DNA of 64,000 bases from positions 36,501-100,500 of the forward strand of contig JBGQBO010000018.1 of the NCBI GenBank assembly GCA_041494885.1, read 5' to 3'. Both the position numbers and the translations under genes were made by a program. Positions 19,601 to 27,185 of the stretch are shown piece by piece. The notes under the pieces were generated by a model. That model saw nothing but the letters and a program-made list of their open reading frames with translations. It searched no databases and was not told the DNA's origin. Positions within the stretch are counted from its first letter, which is position 1. The number at the start of each line of letters is the position of its first letter. Origin of the DNA: JAIQFV01 sp041494885. Its GTDB lineage: Bacteria; Acidobacteriota; Terriglobia; JAIQFV01.

Positions 19601-20341
19601 GTCCAGGTGCTCCCGCAAGGCGCCGGGACCTCGGCCGTCACCATCGGACCGAATAGCTCCTCGATTCTCGTAGCGAACCCCCTGTTGGGCAACGTGTCCG
19701 TTTTTAACCCTGTCCCGGGCGGGGTGTCCCTCGACACACTTTCCTTGTCGAGATCACAAGTCAAGGAGACCATCACGTTTTTTGGATCGGGGTTCAGCCA
19801 GGATTCCAAGAACAATGTGGTACGTTTTCGCGGGAAGGGTCAGACCACCATCCCCGCCCCCGTGTTGTCCATGCCCTCGTCCAATCAGATCACGGTCGAG
19901 GTCCCCGTGGGGGCAGTGTCCGGTCCGGTCACCGTCAACGTGGGGCGCGCATCGAGTAATGAACAGTTCTTTGTCGTGTTGCCCGGTGGGCAGGCGAACA
20001 AAGTGCCGTCGATTAACGCCATTATCCCACCCACACTCTCCCGTCGATCGGATGGCCGGCTCCTGATCACGGGAAGAGGATTCAACACCCACTCCGTGGT
20101 CGAGGTTGATTTAGGGGATGGTGTCGGCCCACAGCTGCTGACCTCGGTCTTTGTTTCCGCCACCGTCACCTTCCTGAGCCCGACGCAGCTCCAAGTCTTG
20201 ATTCCGCGGGGAGATCTTCGGAGCATCCCCGATCAGGTGACGATCGATGTGTTCAATCCACCGCCCGATGGTGGAAGGTCCAACAGTTTCATACTCTCCG
20301 TGGCGGGAACGCCCGGTAACAGTCCACAAGAAACGCCTTAG
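16682..20341 (+). CDS. Large secreted protein with IPT/TIG, carboxypeptidase-regulatory-like and beta-propeller repeats
   Basis: The open frame starts at 16577 inside purN, but the Met at 16682 gives a clean signal peptide (MRTVLKGCWLVMASLLW, cleavage near LEAQS). The chain is then about 1219 aa. The N-terminal part (about 30-475) has repeated beta-rich segments of roughly 100 aa built around 'NPSNHSASIRLQLYDEAGN'-like stretches. A carboxypeptidase-regulatory-like domain lies at about 482-563 and an IPT/TIG domain at 563-650. Propeller-like YVTN repeats (PVSVSVAANGTRALVANSGT and similar) cover about 656-1012, and two further IPT domains lie at about 1015-1212. This is a typical exported adhesive or scaffold architecture. 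No enzyme motif was seen and the function is unknown. Confidence 0.8.
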   Translation: MRTVLKGCWLVMASLLWLVAVSTSLEAQSALNLPRLVEQGGRFTGIAVANPSNHSASIRLQLYDEAGNPVGLPAKGAISKLGPGAQMAQFDNQLFPIQSGFHGWAQIISDDNLNLRGFYLVGDEAVTVLDGTNGAQAYREQILPFLVNDANTDTEINIVNPSDQVALVSLRTYAFDGTISQFGVTGLTLPPHAVFRKNTKELFSFRNYPDGSYFSISSNVPLLGMELVENHAEPALACLNGVNVNAATRVINFPHAVLGGDYFSILGVINLLDIPQTVSISLYQQDGVLVNTGSVPNPISVTLKPKASLRKSLVDLFGLGSSLSSVMGAWVSVEANFGPISGFVAYGNFSNPTLAAVVPQVRALDEMVFSHLAPQSLGFFTGVALLNVNPVAASVRLTAVDRNGVTTAVRDLRLDPNQKIAQTVGDLLPEARDQVGGSLVVTSDQPLYAVELFGSTNFSVLANVPPDDISTAYIPLDLGKFVMSGKLTQENGAPLVGATVQLSGSVQGTAVTTDDQGEYVFLNVPSGNYAVEPTLKNFDFAPTALSVVINNSNVGDVDFQGKRLPVLAVTSVSPPNGPVGSPVTLRGTGFSLNAAENTVHFFGTFGSATVLKNPPPADDAITVLVPGSAKTGGVVVSVGSNVSNSVQFSVTEANSTSVPLPASVPSSVAISGLGNLALVGNSEQGTVSLVSLTPNPSLVQDLLFAAGSNSGMLAVATDDDGTGGGTSRDDDIGFFNIELLAFKALQAKVAKLHAKIERAGAEQPRAALLTSSDVNIIHLPKGSEPVSLAFEPFGRFAMTANRGTDSVSFVEFLGKANPVLRGSLTLPAGSRPVSVSVAANGTRALVANSGTNSVSVIEFAPTPGGFLTGNLQPVITRNFLLNSSPNSVAINLDAARGVTANADNTASILDLDGPADDSAITTFALPKFSPGIPSAVSVALAPNGSYAIVTSRDPAGNAYLSILSLEGIPEVAYVQVLPQGAGTSAVTIGPNSSSILVANPLLGNVSVFNPVPGGVSLDTLSLSRSQVKETITFFGSGFSQDSKNNVVRFRGKGQTTIPAPVLSMPSSNQITVEVPVGAVSGPVTVNVGRASSNEQFFVVLPGGQANKVPSINAIIPPTLSRRSDGRLLITGRGFNTHSVVEVDLGDGVGPQLLTSVFVSATVTFLSPTQLQVLIPRGDLRSIPDQVTIDVFNPPPDGGRSNSFILSVAGTPGNSPQETP

Positions 20342-20432
20342 GTCATGAACCTTCCCAGGCGGGTCAGCGGAGAGCGGTTGCGGCTCAAAGGCTGCAAATA
20401 GGCCAAGGGTTTCTCACGACGAAGCTTTCTCA

Positions 20433-23400
20433 ATGCGAAAAACATTTTCATATGGTCTTCTGATTCTCGTCCTTTGCGTGTCCGTCTCCGCATGGGCGCA
20501 GCCTTCAGGGGGGGATGTAAGCGTCGAGGCCCGCCTGAAAGAGGCCGCGGGGCTGGTGGAGAAAGGCAACTGGAAGGCCGCCGAGGTAATCCTCGACCCC
20601 CTCATCGCCGAGTTGCGCGGACTGCACGATGAAAAGAATTCCGCCGCCGCGTCTTTCCTTTTGGCCCGGGCGAAGAAAGATCAGGGCGATTATCAGGCGG
20701 CCATCAGCCTGGACGAATCCCTACTGACCTACTATCAGGAGAACAAGATTTCCGAGTCGGTGATTGAGGTCAGCAATCATCTGGCGTCGATTTATTCGAG
20801 CCTGGGAAAGTCGCCACAGGCGGAAACGCACTTTTCCCGCGCGCTGCAGGTTGCCGAGGAGATCAAGGATACAAACGGAATCCTCGTGGCGGTAAACGGG
20901 CTGGCAGGGGTCTTCGCGGACCGCCGCGATTTTGACAAATCCCTGGAGTTTTACAAGCGCGCCCTCGACCTCAGTGTCTCTACGGGGAATAAACGACGCC
21001 AGGCTGCTGTTCTTCAAAACACCGGACTCTTATATGCCAGCGTGGGGGATTTCACCTCCGCGTTTAAGTACTTCGACAAGGCGCTTCCCCTGTACAAAGA
21101 GCTGAACAACCCTTCCCTCGTGGCCCGTTTGCTGATCAACCTCTCCGATACCTATATCAGCGTGGGGGACTATTCGAAGGCGCGCGATGCCGCCACCGAG
21201 TCGTACCAGCTCGCCCAGCAGAATGCGCTGGCGCCCCTGGAAATGCTCGCCCTTCACAATCTCGGCCGGTCGATGCATTACCGGGGGGACTACAAGGCGG
21301 CCATCGACAATTATCTGGCCGCGCTTGCGATCGCCCAAACGACGAAGGATTCCCGCAACGAGGGAGATATCCTGAATTCGATCGGTGAAACCTACGTGCG
21401 ACTGGGGGACTTCAAGAAAGCCTCCGATTACCACCAGCGGGCGCTCGACCGGATTCACGATCTGAATCTGCCGAGTTTTTCGGGATTGTTCCTGCGGAAT
21501 GTTGCCGGGGATTATGCCAGCTCCCAGCAACCGGCTGAGGCCATCCGAGCCCTCAACGAGGCGCTCACCGTGTCCGAAAAGGCCAAGGATCGGCGTTTGA
21601 AGGGCTTTGTCATGAACGACCTCGGGGCCCTCTATCTGGATCGGGGGGATCAGGTCAAGGCGCGGGAATACTTCAATCAGGCGCAGGCGGTTCGGCGTGA
21701 AATCGGCGACAAGCGCGGCGAAGCCGAAACGTTGATGTACCTCGGCATGCTGGAGTTTCAATCGGGACATCTCGAAGCTTCGGGGCGGGACTTTGACGAA
21801 GCCATCGCCACGGCCCGGGCGATTGGACATCTCGAGACGCTCTGGCGGGCGGGACTCGGCAAGGCCCGCGTGCTTCGGGAGCAGAATCAGAAGGCTGATG
21901 CCATAGTCACCCTCAAGGATTCGGTGGATGTGATCGAAGAGATCCGGCGGAGCGTTGCGCCCAACACGCTGGCGGATGCCTTGTTCTTTGCGAACAAACA
22001 GGGCGTTTATGAAATGCTGATCCAGCTGCTCATTGAGACCGGAGACAGTGAGAAAGCTTACGAATACCTGGAGCGATCCAAGTCCAAACAGCTTCAGGAT
22101 AAGATCAAGCTCACTTCGATTCCGTTCAAGAGCGCGCAAGTCCGGAGCCTGATGAGCGAGGCCGAAGAGCTTTTCGATGCGGAAGCGAAACTCCGGGAAC
22201 AGCTGATCGCTGAGCGGGCCAAGACCGAACTGCTGCGTTCTCCCCGGAAGATCGACAATCTCAGCGAACTGCTGGCCTCCAATAAGTCCCAGTTCTTCCG
22301 GGTCGTCAACGAATTGCGGCAGATTCATCCCGATTACGACCGGTTCGTCACCGTAAAACCGCCCTCCCTGGCCAAGGTCCAGCGATTGATTCCCGGCGAT
22401 GCACTCATGCTGGAGTACTTTCCCTCTGAGACCACGCTGTATATCTTCGAGATCACCAGTACGGAGTTCAAGCTGCGAAGCGTCGCGGTTTCACGCGAGC
22501 AATTGAATTCCCTCGTGAAGTCTTATCGCGGGGAGATGCGCAGCACCGTTGAACAGCTCCGCGCGCGGCTGCTCACCCGTACACGCCGCATTCGCGGGCC
22601 CATACCTGCCGACATCGGCGAATCATCCATGCCCACGGTGAAGGCCGCGGTCACCGAACTTTACAAGGACCTGATCGCGCCCGTCGAAGCGGACATGGCT
22701 TCCAAGAAAGTAGTGACCATCATCCCCTCCGGGTTGCTTTATTACCTCCCGTTCCCGGCACTGGCCAAGGAGGAGAAGGGTCATCTCCGCTACTTGGTCG
22801 AGTCCAAGGCGGTGTCGTACCTCTCTTCGTCGGATCTGTTCGATCTCGTGTTTGTGAAGACCCACAGCGACGAACGGGACAATCTCGTGGCTTTTGGCAA
22901 TCCCGATGGGACCCTTCCCTCCGCGTTGGATGAGGTGGAACGCCTGAAGGTGATTTATCCCAATTCCAAGGTGTACATGCTGTGGGAGGCAAGAAAGGAA
23001 CGTCTGTTTGATCTGCCCAAAGGCACCGATCTGCTGCATCTCGCCACGCACGGCCGCTTGGACAGCGGCGATGTCAACGAGAGCTATATCAAAATGGCCA
23101 GTGAAGGGGCGAAAGGAATGGGCAAGTTAAAGCTTTCTGAGATCTACGATTTGCCTTTGGAGAACACTTCGCTCGTAACGCTCTCGGCGTGCGAAACAGC
23201 GCTCGGGGAAAAAGACCCGGGAACCGAGATCGCCTCCCTGGCACAGGCATTCTCAATTGCCGGCGCCACGACCGTGGTGGCCAGCCTTTGGGCGGTGTAC
23301 GATCCTTCCACCGCCGACATCATGGATAGTTTCTATCGGGAGTTGCGCAAGGGCGTTCCCAAGGTCGAGGCGTTGCAGCACGCCCAGATCGCGATCCTCC

Positions 23401-23465
23401 ATAATCCGAAATACTCCAATCCCTATTTTTGGGCCCCGTTCATCATGCTGGGAGATTGGCGGTAG
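20433..23465 (+). CDS. Exported TPR protein with C-terminal CHAT protease-like domain
   Basis: The 1010-aa product begins with a signal peptide (cleavage after VSAWAQ). About ten tetratricopeptide repeats follow between residues 30 and 440, then a helical linker, then a CHAT domain (about 690-1010). CHAT is a caspase/HetF-associated fold. The Cys-His dyad is intact: His873 in LHLATHG and Cys920 in TLSACETALG, with AGATTVVASLWAVYDPSTA downstream. Some CHAT proteins are proteases activated by partners, as in type III-E CRISPR and gasdermin systems, but exported TPR-CHAT proteins of this shape are frequent in Acidobacteria and Cyanobacteria with unknown targets. No gasdermin or defence gene is adjacent. 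The start codon lacks a clear Shine-Dalgarno. Confidence 0.87.
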   Translation: MRKTFSYGLLILVLCVSVSAWAQPSGGDVSVEARLKEAAGLVEKGNWKAAEVILDPLIAELRGLHDEKNSAAASFLLARAKKDQGDYQAAISLDESLLTYYQENKISESVIEVSNHLASIYSSLGKSPQAETHFSRALQVAEEIKDTNGILVAVNGLAGVFADRRDFDKSLEFYKRALDLSVSTGNKRRQAAVLQNTGLLYASVGDFTSAFKYFDKALPLYKELNNPSLVARLLINLSDTYISVGDYSKARDAATESYQLAQQNALAPLEMLALHNLGRSMHYRGDYKAAIDNYLAALAIAQTTKDSRNEGDILNSIGETYVRLGDFKKASDYHQRALDRIHDLNLPSFSGLFLRNVAGDYASSQQPAEAIRALNEALTVSEKAKDRRLKGFVMNDLGALYLDRGDQVKAREYFNQAQAVRREIGDKRGEAETLMYLGMLEFQSGHLEASGRDFDEAIATARAIGHLETLWRAGLGKARVLREQNQKADAIVTLKDSVDVIEEIRRSVAPNTLADALFFANKQGVYEMLIQLLIETGDSEKAYEYLERSKSKQLQDKIKLTSIPFKSAQVRSLMSEAEELFDAEAKLREQLIAERAKTELLRSPRKIDNLSELLASNKSQFFRVVNELRQIHPDYDRFVTVKPPSLAKVQRLIPGDALMLEYFPSETTLYIFEITSTEFKLRSVAVSREQLNSLVKSYRGEMRSTVEQLRARLLTRTRRIRGPIPADIGESSMPTVKAAVTELYKDLIAPVEADMASKKVVTIIPSGLLYYLPFPALAKEEKGHLRYLVESKAVSYLSSSDLFDLVFVKTHSDERDNLVAFGNPDGTLPSALDEVERLKVIYPNSKVYMLWEARKERLFDLPKGTDLLHLATHGRLDSGDVNESYIKMASEGAKGMGKLKLSEIYDLPLENTSLVTLSACETALGEKDPGTEIASLAQAFSIAGATTVVASLWAVYDPSTADIMDSFYRELRKGVPKVEALQHAQIAILHNPKYSNPYFWAPFIMLGDWR

Positions 23466-23565
23466 CCTGTTGCACCGCAGCGTCGCGGTGGTCGCGGAGT
23501 GTGCCGGAAGCTCTCGGCGAGCGTGGCGTTTCTGCGGTGAATCGTTCGTTCTTTGAACCCCTTCA

Positions 23566-23596
23566 CAAAAAAGCGGCGAGGAGGTTTCTCGCCGCT
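23566..23596 (-). terminator. Rho-independent terminator of the glycine-zipper protein gene
   Basis: On the minus strand an AGCGGCGAG stem pairs with CTCGCCGCT around a seven-base loop and is followed by a run of T (A-run at about 23566-23571 on the plus strand). It sits about 30 bp beyond the stop codon of the minus-strand gene at 23626-24510. Confidence 0.8.
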
Positions 23597-23625
23597 GATC
23601 CGAATAAGTCCTGAAAAAGGCTTGG

Positions 23626-24510
23626 TTAGTCCTGCGGGGGGGAGATTTTCAGCGGCTGATCGAGGCGGAAGCTCAATCGCGTTTCGGCGGGGATCTTGAT
23701 CTGGTTCCCCTTGGTCAACACCTGCACAGCGGTTCCCGCGGCGGCGCCGGAGACCGCGCCGATGGCAACTCCCTTGCCTTTCCCGGCAATCGCCCCGATG
23801 ACCGCGCCCAGGGCGGCTCCACCGCCGATCATCTCAGCACTGCGCGTTCCCCGACCTTCCCCAATCTGCTCATATTCTCCCGTTCGGATGAAGACCTGCC
23901 GCCCATTCACCGTAAAATCGGTGAGCTCGAGGCGTAGTTCCGGCGCTCCGGAGATCTTCCCTGATTCCCTGGCTTGAATGATGTGTCCATGAACGATGGT
24001 GTTTTTGGGAACGACGGTCTCTCCATCGATAATCACGGGATCATCCAGGCTCGCGCTGAAATGGTCGCCCACCTGGTTCTTATCGGTGTCGATGGAATCA
24101 ATCATCCGGACCGGAAACAGGGTTCCGGCAGGGAGAGTGACTTCATAATCTGCAGTGCCGGCCCTGGCGGCGACGCCGGGCGGCGGCTGCAAGGCCGGAG
24201 CTTCCGCGCTGGGTTCCGGCGCGGTCGTGGCAGGAGCAGGCACAGTCGCCCGGGAGGCCACGTTTTCGTCCCTCGTGGCCATCGCCGGTGCTCCTTCTGT
24301 TTCTGATTCGAAATGAATCGAGGTCACCTTCTCAGTCCGAAAAGTGCGGACCTCAGTGCCCACCTTGATCTTCACAAAGCTCTGGTCCGCACTGACAAAC
24401 TGGCCGCGAATGACCTCTCCATTCTTCAACTCGATAGTGTCCGCAAACAAGAATGCCGATGAGAACAGTATCAGAGTCACAACAAGAGAAACTCGATGCA
24501 ACATTTTCAT
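23626..24510 (-). CDS. Exported glycine-zipper protein of unknown function
   Basis: This 294-aa protein has a signal peptide (cleavage after SSAFLFAD). A short conserved N-terminal segment (IELKNGEVIRGQFVSADQ) resembles the Sm-like module that begins many acidobacterial exported proteins. A Pro/Ala linker follows at about 78-110. Next is a beta-rich domain (LPAGTLFPVRMIDSIDTDKN, with VPKNTIVHGHIIQA), and then a glycine-zipper (GGGAALGAVIGAIAGKGKG, about 235-265) able to insert in or pack against a membrane. An excellent AGGAGG lies just before the ATG, and a terminator follows the gene, so it is monocistronic. A role in envelope stability is plausible, but nothing in the sequence proves it. 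Confidence 0.78.
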   Translation of the reverse strand: MKMLHRVSLVVTLILFSSAFLFADTIELKNGEVIRGQFVSADQSFVKIKVGTEVRTFRTEKVTSIHFESETEGAPAMATRDENVASRATVPAPATTAPEPSAEAPALQPPPGVAARAGTADYEVTLPAGTLFPVRMIDSIDTDKNQVGDHFSASLDDPVIIDGETVVPKNTIVHGHIIQARESGKISGAPELRLELTDFTVNGRQVFIRTGEYEQIGEGRGTRSAEMIGGGAALGAVIGAIAGKGKGVAIGAVSGAAAGTAVQVLTKGNQIKIPAETRLSFRLDQPLKISPPQD

Positions 24511-24961
24511 AGGTATCCTCCTGGTGGTTCCTCCTCAGCTCCTTGAGATGACAAAGAGGCATATGGAGTTTCCTGACCCATCCCAGGAAAATCAAAACTC
24601 CAATCCGGCCGCGGCGGAAGAATACCAGACAAAACCCAATTACCAGTGGCCGCCTATCATATCCGCCAAAACGGAAGATGCCTTAAAGGCTGAGTTCGAA
24701 TCGAACGAAAAGGTCCACTTTAACTGTAAAAGGTCACTCCAGTTTATCACGTCACTTGCTGGACGAGAACTGCAGTTCTACCGCTCTGTTTGTAATTTTG
24801 AGATTTGATTGGATTTTGTCCGCCGCAGGCGGATTGGATTTTGGAATTTGCTCTAAGAAAATGCGGATGATACACTCGCAGGGATTCAAGATGGCCCTAA
24901 GAGACGATGGGAGCAGGAGCTCGTTGTCCGGTTAACGCATTCCGGGTGTGGGGAGCTTTCG
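24511..24961. other. 451-bp divergent region upstream of tyrS, with a possible small ORF
   Basis: It separates the minus-strand glycine-zipper gene from tyrS. A plus-strand frame from ATG 24548 to 24808 (86 aa, Gln/Asn/Pro-rich start) is open but has no Shine-Dalgarno and no recognisable domain, so it is not called. Near 24807-24843 a 12-bp direct repeat (GATTGGATTTTG) flanks a GTCCGCC/GGCGGA mini-hairpin. No T-box specifier or antiterminator was recognised before tyrS. Confidence 0.45.
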
Positions 24962-26197
24962 TTGAGCACACTTTTTGACAAGACACCTCAAGAACAGTTT
25001 GAGTACATTTCCAAGGGTTCGGTCGAAATCATTCAGGCCGAGGAGTTGAAGGCGCGCCTCACCCTGGCGGTTCAGGGCAAGAAACCCTTGCGGGTCAAAG
25101 CGGGGTTTGATCCCACGGCGCCAGACATTCACCTGGGGCATACGGTCCTGATTCGGAAACTCAAACACTTTCAGGATTGCGGGCATACGGTCATCTTTCT
25201 AATCGGTGACTTCACGGCGCTCATTGGCGATCCCTCCGGACGCAACGCGACGCGGCCACCCCTCTCCCCGGACCAGATCTCGGAAAATGCGGAAACCTAC
25301 AAGAAGCAGGTGTTTAAAATTCTCGATCCCCAGAAAACCGTGATCGATTACAACTCGCGCTGGCTGGGAGCGCTGCGCGGGGAAGATTGGATCCGCCTCT
25401 GTTCGAAGTACACGGTCTCACAGTTACTGGAGCGCGAAGATTTCCACGCGCGCTTTCAAAAGGAAACCCCGATTTCTTTGCATGAACTGTTATACCCGCT
25501 GACGCAGGGGTTTGATTCCGTGGCCCTGGAGGCGGACGTCGAACTGGGGGGGACCGATCAGAAGTTCAATCTGTTGGTCGGGCGTGAGCTTCAGCGAAGC
25601 TACGGGCAGGCTCCGCAGATTGTGTTGACGATGCCGCTGCTCGAGGGCATTGATGGCATCCAGAAGATGTCGAAGTCGCTTGGCAATTATGTGGGGATCG
25701 AGGAATCGCCGAATGAGATGTTCGGGAAAATCATGTCGATCAGCGATGAGTTGATGTTTCGATACTGGGAGTTGCTGACCGATGTCTCCACGCAGGAGAT
25801 CCGCCAGTGGCAGCAGGAAGCCCAAGCGGGGTTACGGCATCCCATGAAGCTGAAACTGGAACTGGCCCGGCGTATCGTCTCTGATTTTCATTCGGCTGCT
25901 CTGGCCGGGAAGGCGGCGGAAGAATTCTCCCGCGTCTTCTCGGCGAAGGATATCCCCGCGGACATGGAAGTGAAGAAGATTCCCAAGTCTCCCGAAAAGA
26001 TCCGGCTTTCCAAATGGCTGGCACAACTTTCCCTCGCAGTCTCCGTGAGTGAGGCCAATCGCCTCATTGAGCAAGGAGGGGTTGAAATCAACGGGGTTCG
26101 CGCCCGCAGCGTGACGGCGGATTTCGACTTGTCCGCTGCGGGTGAATACATCATCAAGGTGGGGAAGAGGAAGTTCCTGAAGCTCATGGTGGAATAG
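24962..26197 (+). CDS. tyrS: Tyrosyl-tRNA synthetase
   Basis: This 411-aa class I aminoacyl-tRNA synthetase charges tRNA-Tyr. The HIGH-type motif appears as HLGH at residues 57-60 and the KMSKS motif is exact at 235-239. The tyrosine-binding region (ELGGTDQKFNLLVGRELQ) and a C-terminal S4 RNA-binding domain (LSVSEANRLIEQGGVEING-like, from about 340) are present. The sequence style (LHELLYPLTQGFDSVAL) fits the TyrZ/TyrRS-2 lineage rather than the E. coli type. A TTG start is used, with GGGAG at a proper distance. No other in-frame start is close. Confidence 0.96.
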   Translation: MSTLFDKTPQEQFEYISKGSVEIIQAEELKARLTLAVQGKKPLRVKAGFDPTAPDIHLGHTVLIRKLKHFQDCGHTVIFLIGDFTALIGDPSGRNATRPPLSPDQISENAETYKKQVFKILDPQKTVIDYNSRWLGALRGEDWIRLCSKYTVSQLLEREDFHARFQKETPISLHELLYPLTQGFDSVALEADVELGGTDQKFNLLVGRELQRSYGQAPQIVLTMPLLEGIDGIQKMSKSLGNYVGIEESPNEMFGKIMSISDELMFRYWELLTDVSTQEIRQWQQEAQAGLRHPMKLKLELARRIVSDFHSAALAGKAAEEFSRVFSAKDIPADMEVKKIPKSPEKIRLSKWLAQLSLAVSVSEANRLIEQGGVEINGVRARSVTADFDLSAAGEYIIKVGKRKFLKLMVE

Positions 26198-26282
26198 CGC
26201 CCGGCCGGAGCAACCATCCCCCCGAGAGCCGCTGGCATCGAACCCTTCAGCAGGAAAATCTTCTTATCGTCCGGACGTTCGC

Positions 26283-27128
26283 ATGAGTGACTCGAAGAAA
26301 AAAAGACCGACGATTGGCGTGGCTTTGAGCGGCGGGGCCGCTCATGGATTTGCCCATATCGGGGTTCTTAAGGTTCTGCACGAGGCCGGAATCCCGATTG
26401 ATTATCTCGTGGGGACCTCTGCGGGCAGCGTGATCGGCGCCGCTTATGCGAGCGGGACGTCGTTCGACGAGATGATCGAAGTGTGCAGCACCATGCGCTG
26501 GCGGGATATTGCGAAACTGACTCTCTCGAGGCGCGGGCTAGCATCGATCCAGCACAGCCATCGCGTGTTGGATCGCTTGATCAAGGTGGAGACATTTGAG
26601 CAACTCCAGCCACGATTCTATAGTGTGGCCACGGATATCCGGACGGGGGAGATCATCGTCCTTTCGCGGGGGGCGCTGAAACCTGCAGTCCAGGCCAGTT
26701 GCGCCATTCCCGGCCTGTTCATCCCGGTGGAAGTGCAAGGGCGTTTCTTAGTGGACGGCGGGTTGGCAGCCAACCTTCCCGTGCTCCCGTTGCGACAATT
26801 GGGTGTCGACAAGATTATTGCGGTCAATGTGTCTTCCCGGCTCGATCCCCACCACCCGCCGCACAACCTTTTTCAAATCGTGCTTCAGTCCATGTTCATC
26901 GTGGGTCATGCGGCCATGCGTTCGGCCCGGGAAAGCGCTCATGTCATGGTCGAGCCCGAGGTGCACGACTTTGACTGGGATGCGTTTGACCGGTGCCAGG
27001 AAATAGCAAAGGCGGGGGAACGGGCCATGCTCGAAGCCCTCCCTCAAATTCAAGGATGGTTGCCAGCCCCAAGGAGATCGGTTTGGGGCTGGGTTCGCTC
27101 TGCTTTTCACCCTGCACCGGAAGCTTGA
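26283..27128 (+). CDS. Patatin-like phospholipase family protein
   Basis: This 281-aa lipid acyl hydrolase has the oxyanion loop SGGAAHGFAHIGVL, the nucleophile elbow GTSAG (Ser about residue 48) and the catalytic-dyad Asp in VDGGLAANLP. There is no signal peptide, so it probably acts in the cytosol or at the inner membrane face, like RssA/YlbK relatives. It follows tyrS by 85 bp on the same strand and may be co-transcribed. The substrate is not predictable. The Shine-Dalgarno is weak. Confidence 0.92.
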   Translation: MSDSKKKRPTIGVALSGGAAHGFAHIGVLKVLHEAGIPIDYLVGTSAGSVIGAAYASGTSFDEMIEVCSTMRWRDIAKLTLSRRGLASIQHSHRVLDRLIKVETFEQLQPRFYSVATDIRTGEIIVLSRGALKPAVQASCAIPGLFIPVEVQGRFLVDGGLAANLPVLPLRQLGVDKIIAVNVSSRLDPHHPPHNLFQIVLQSMFIVGHAAMRSARESAHVMVEPEVHDFDWDAFDRCQEIAKAGERAMLEALPQIQGWLPAPRRSVWGWVRSAFHPAPEA

Positions 27129-27185
27129 TTTCTCTCCCATCCGGCTCTATAGTTTCCTTTCAAACCGTTTTGTTTGGAGTGACTC

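Noticed and set aside
21030..22328. 432-aa minus-strand frame within the TPR-CHAT gene
   Set aside because: It is antisense to TPR repeats with intact coding on the plus strand; long antisense frames are expected at this GC content.
20433..23465. CHAT protein as part of a CRISPR-linked or gasdermin defence system
   Set aside because: No Cas, gasdermin or other defence gene is nearby and the protein has a signal peptide.
24548..24808. 86-codon plus-strand frame in the tyrS upstream region
   Set aside because: No Shine-Dalgarno, no domain, and it overlaps the expected promoter area of the divergent gene. Kept only as a note.
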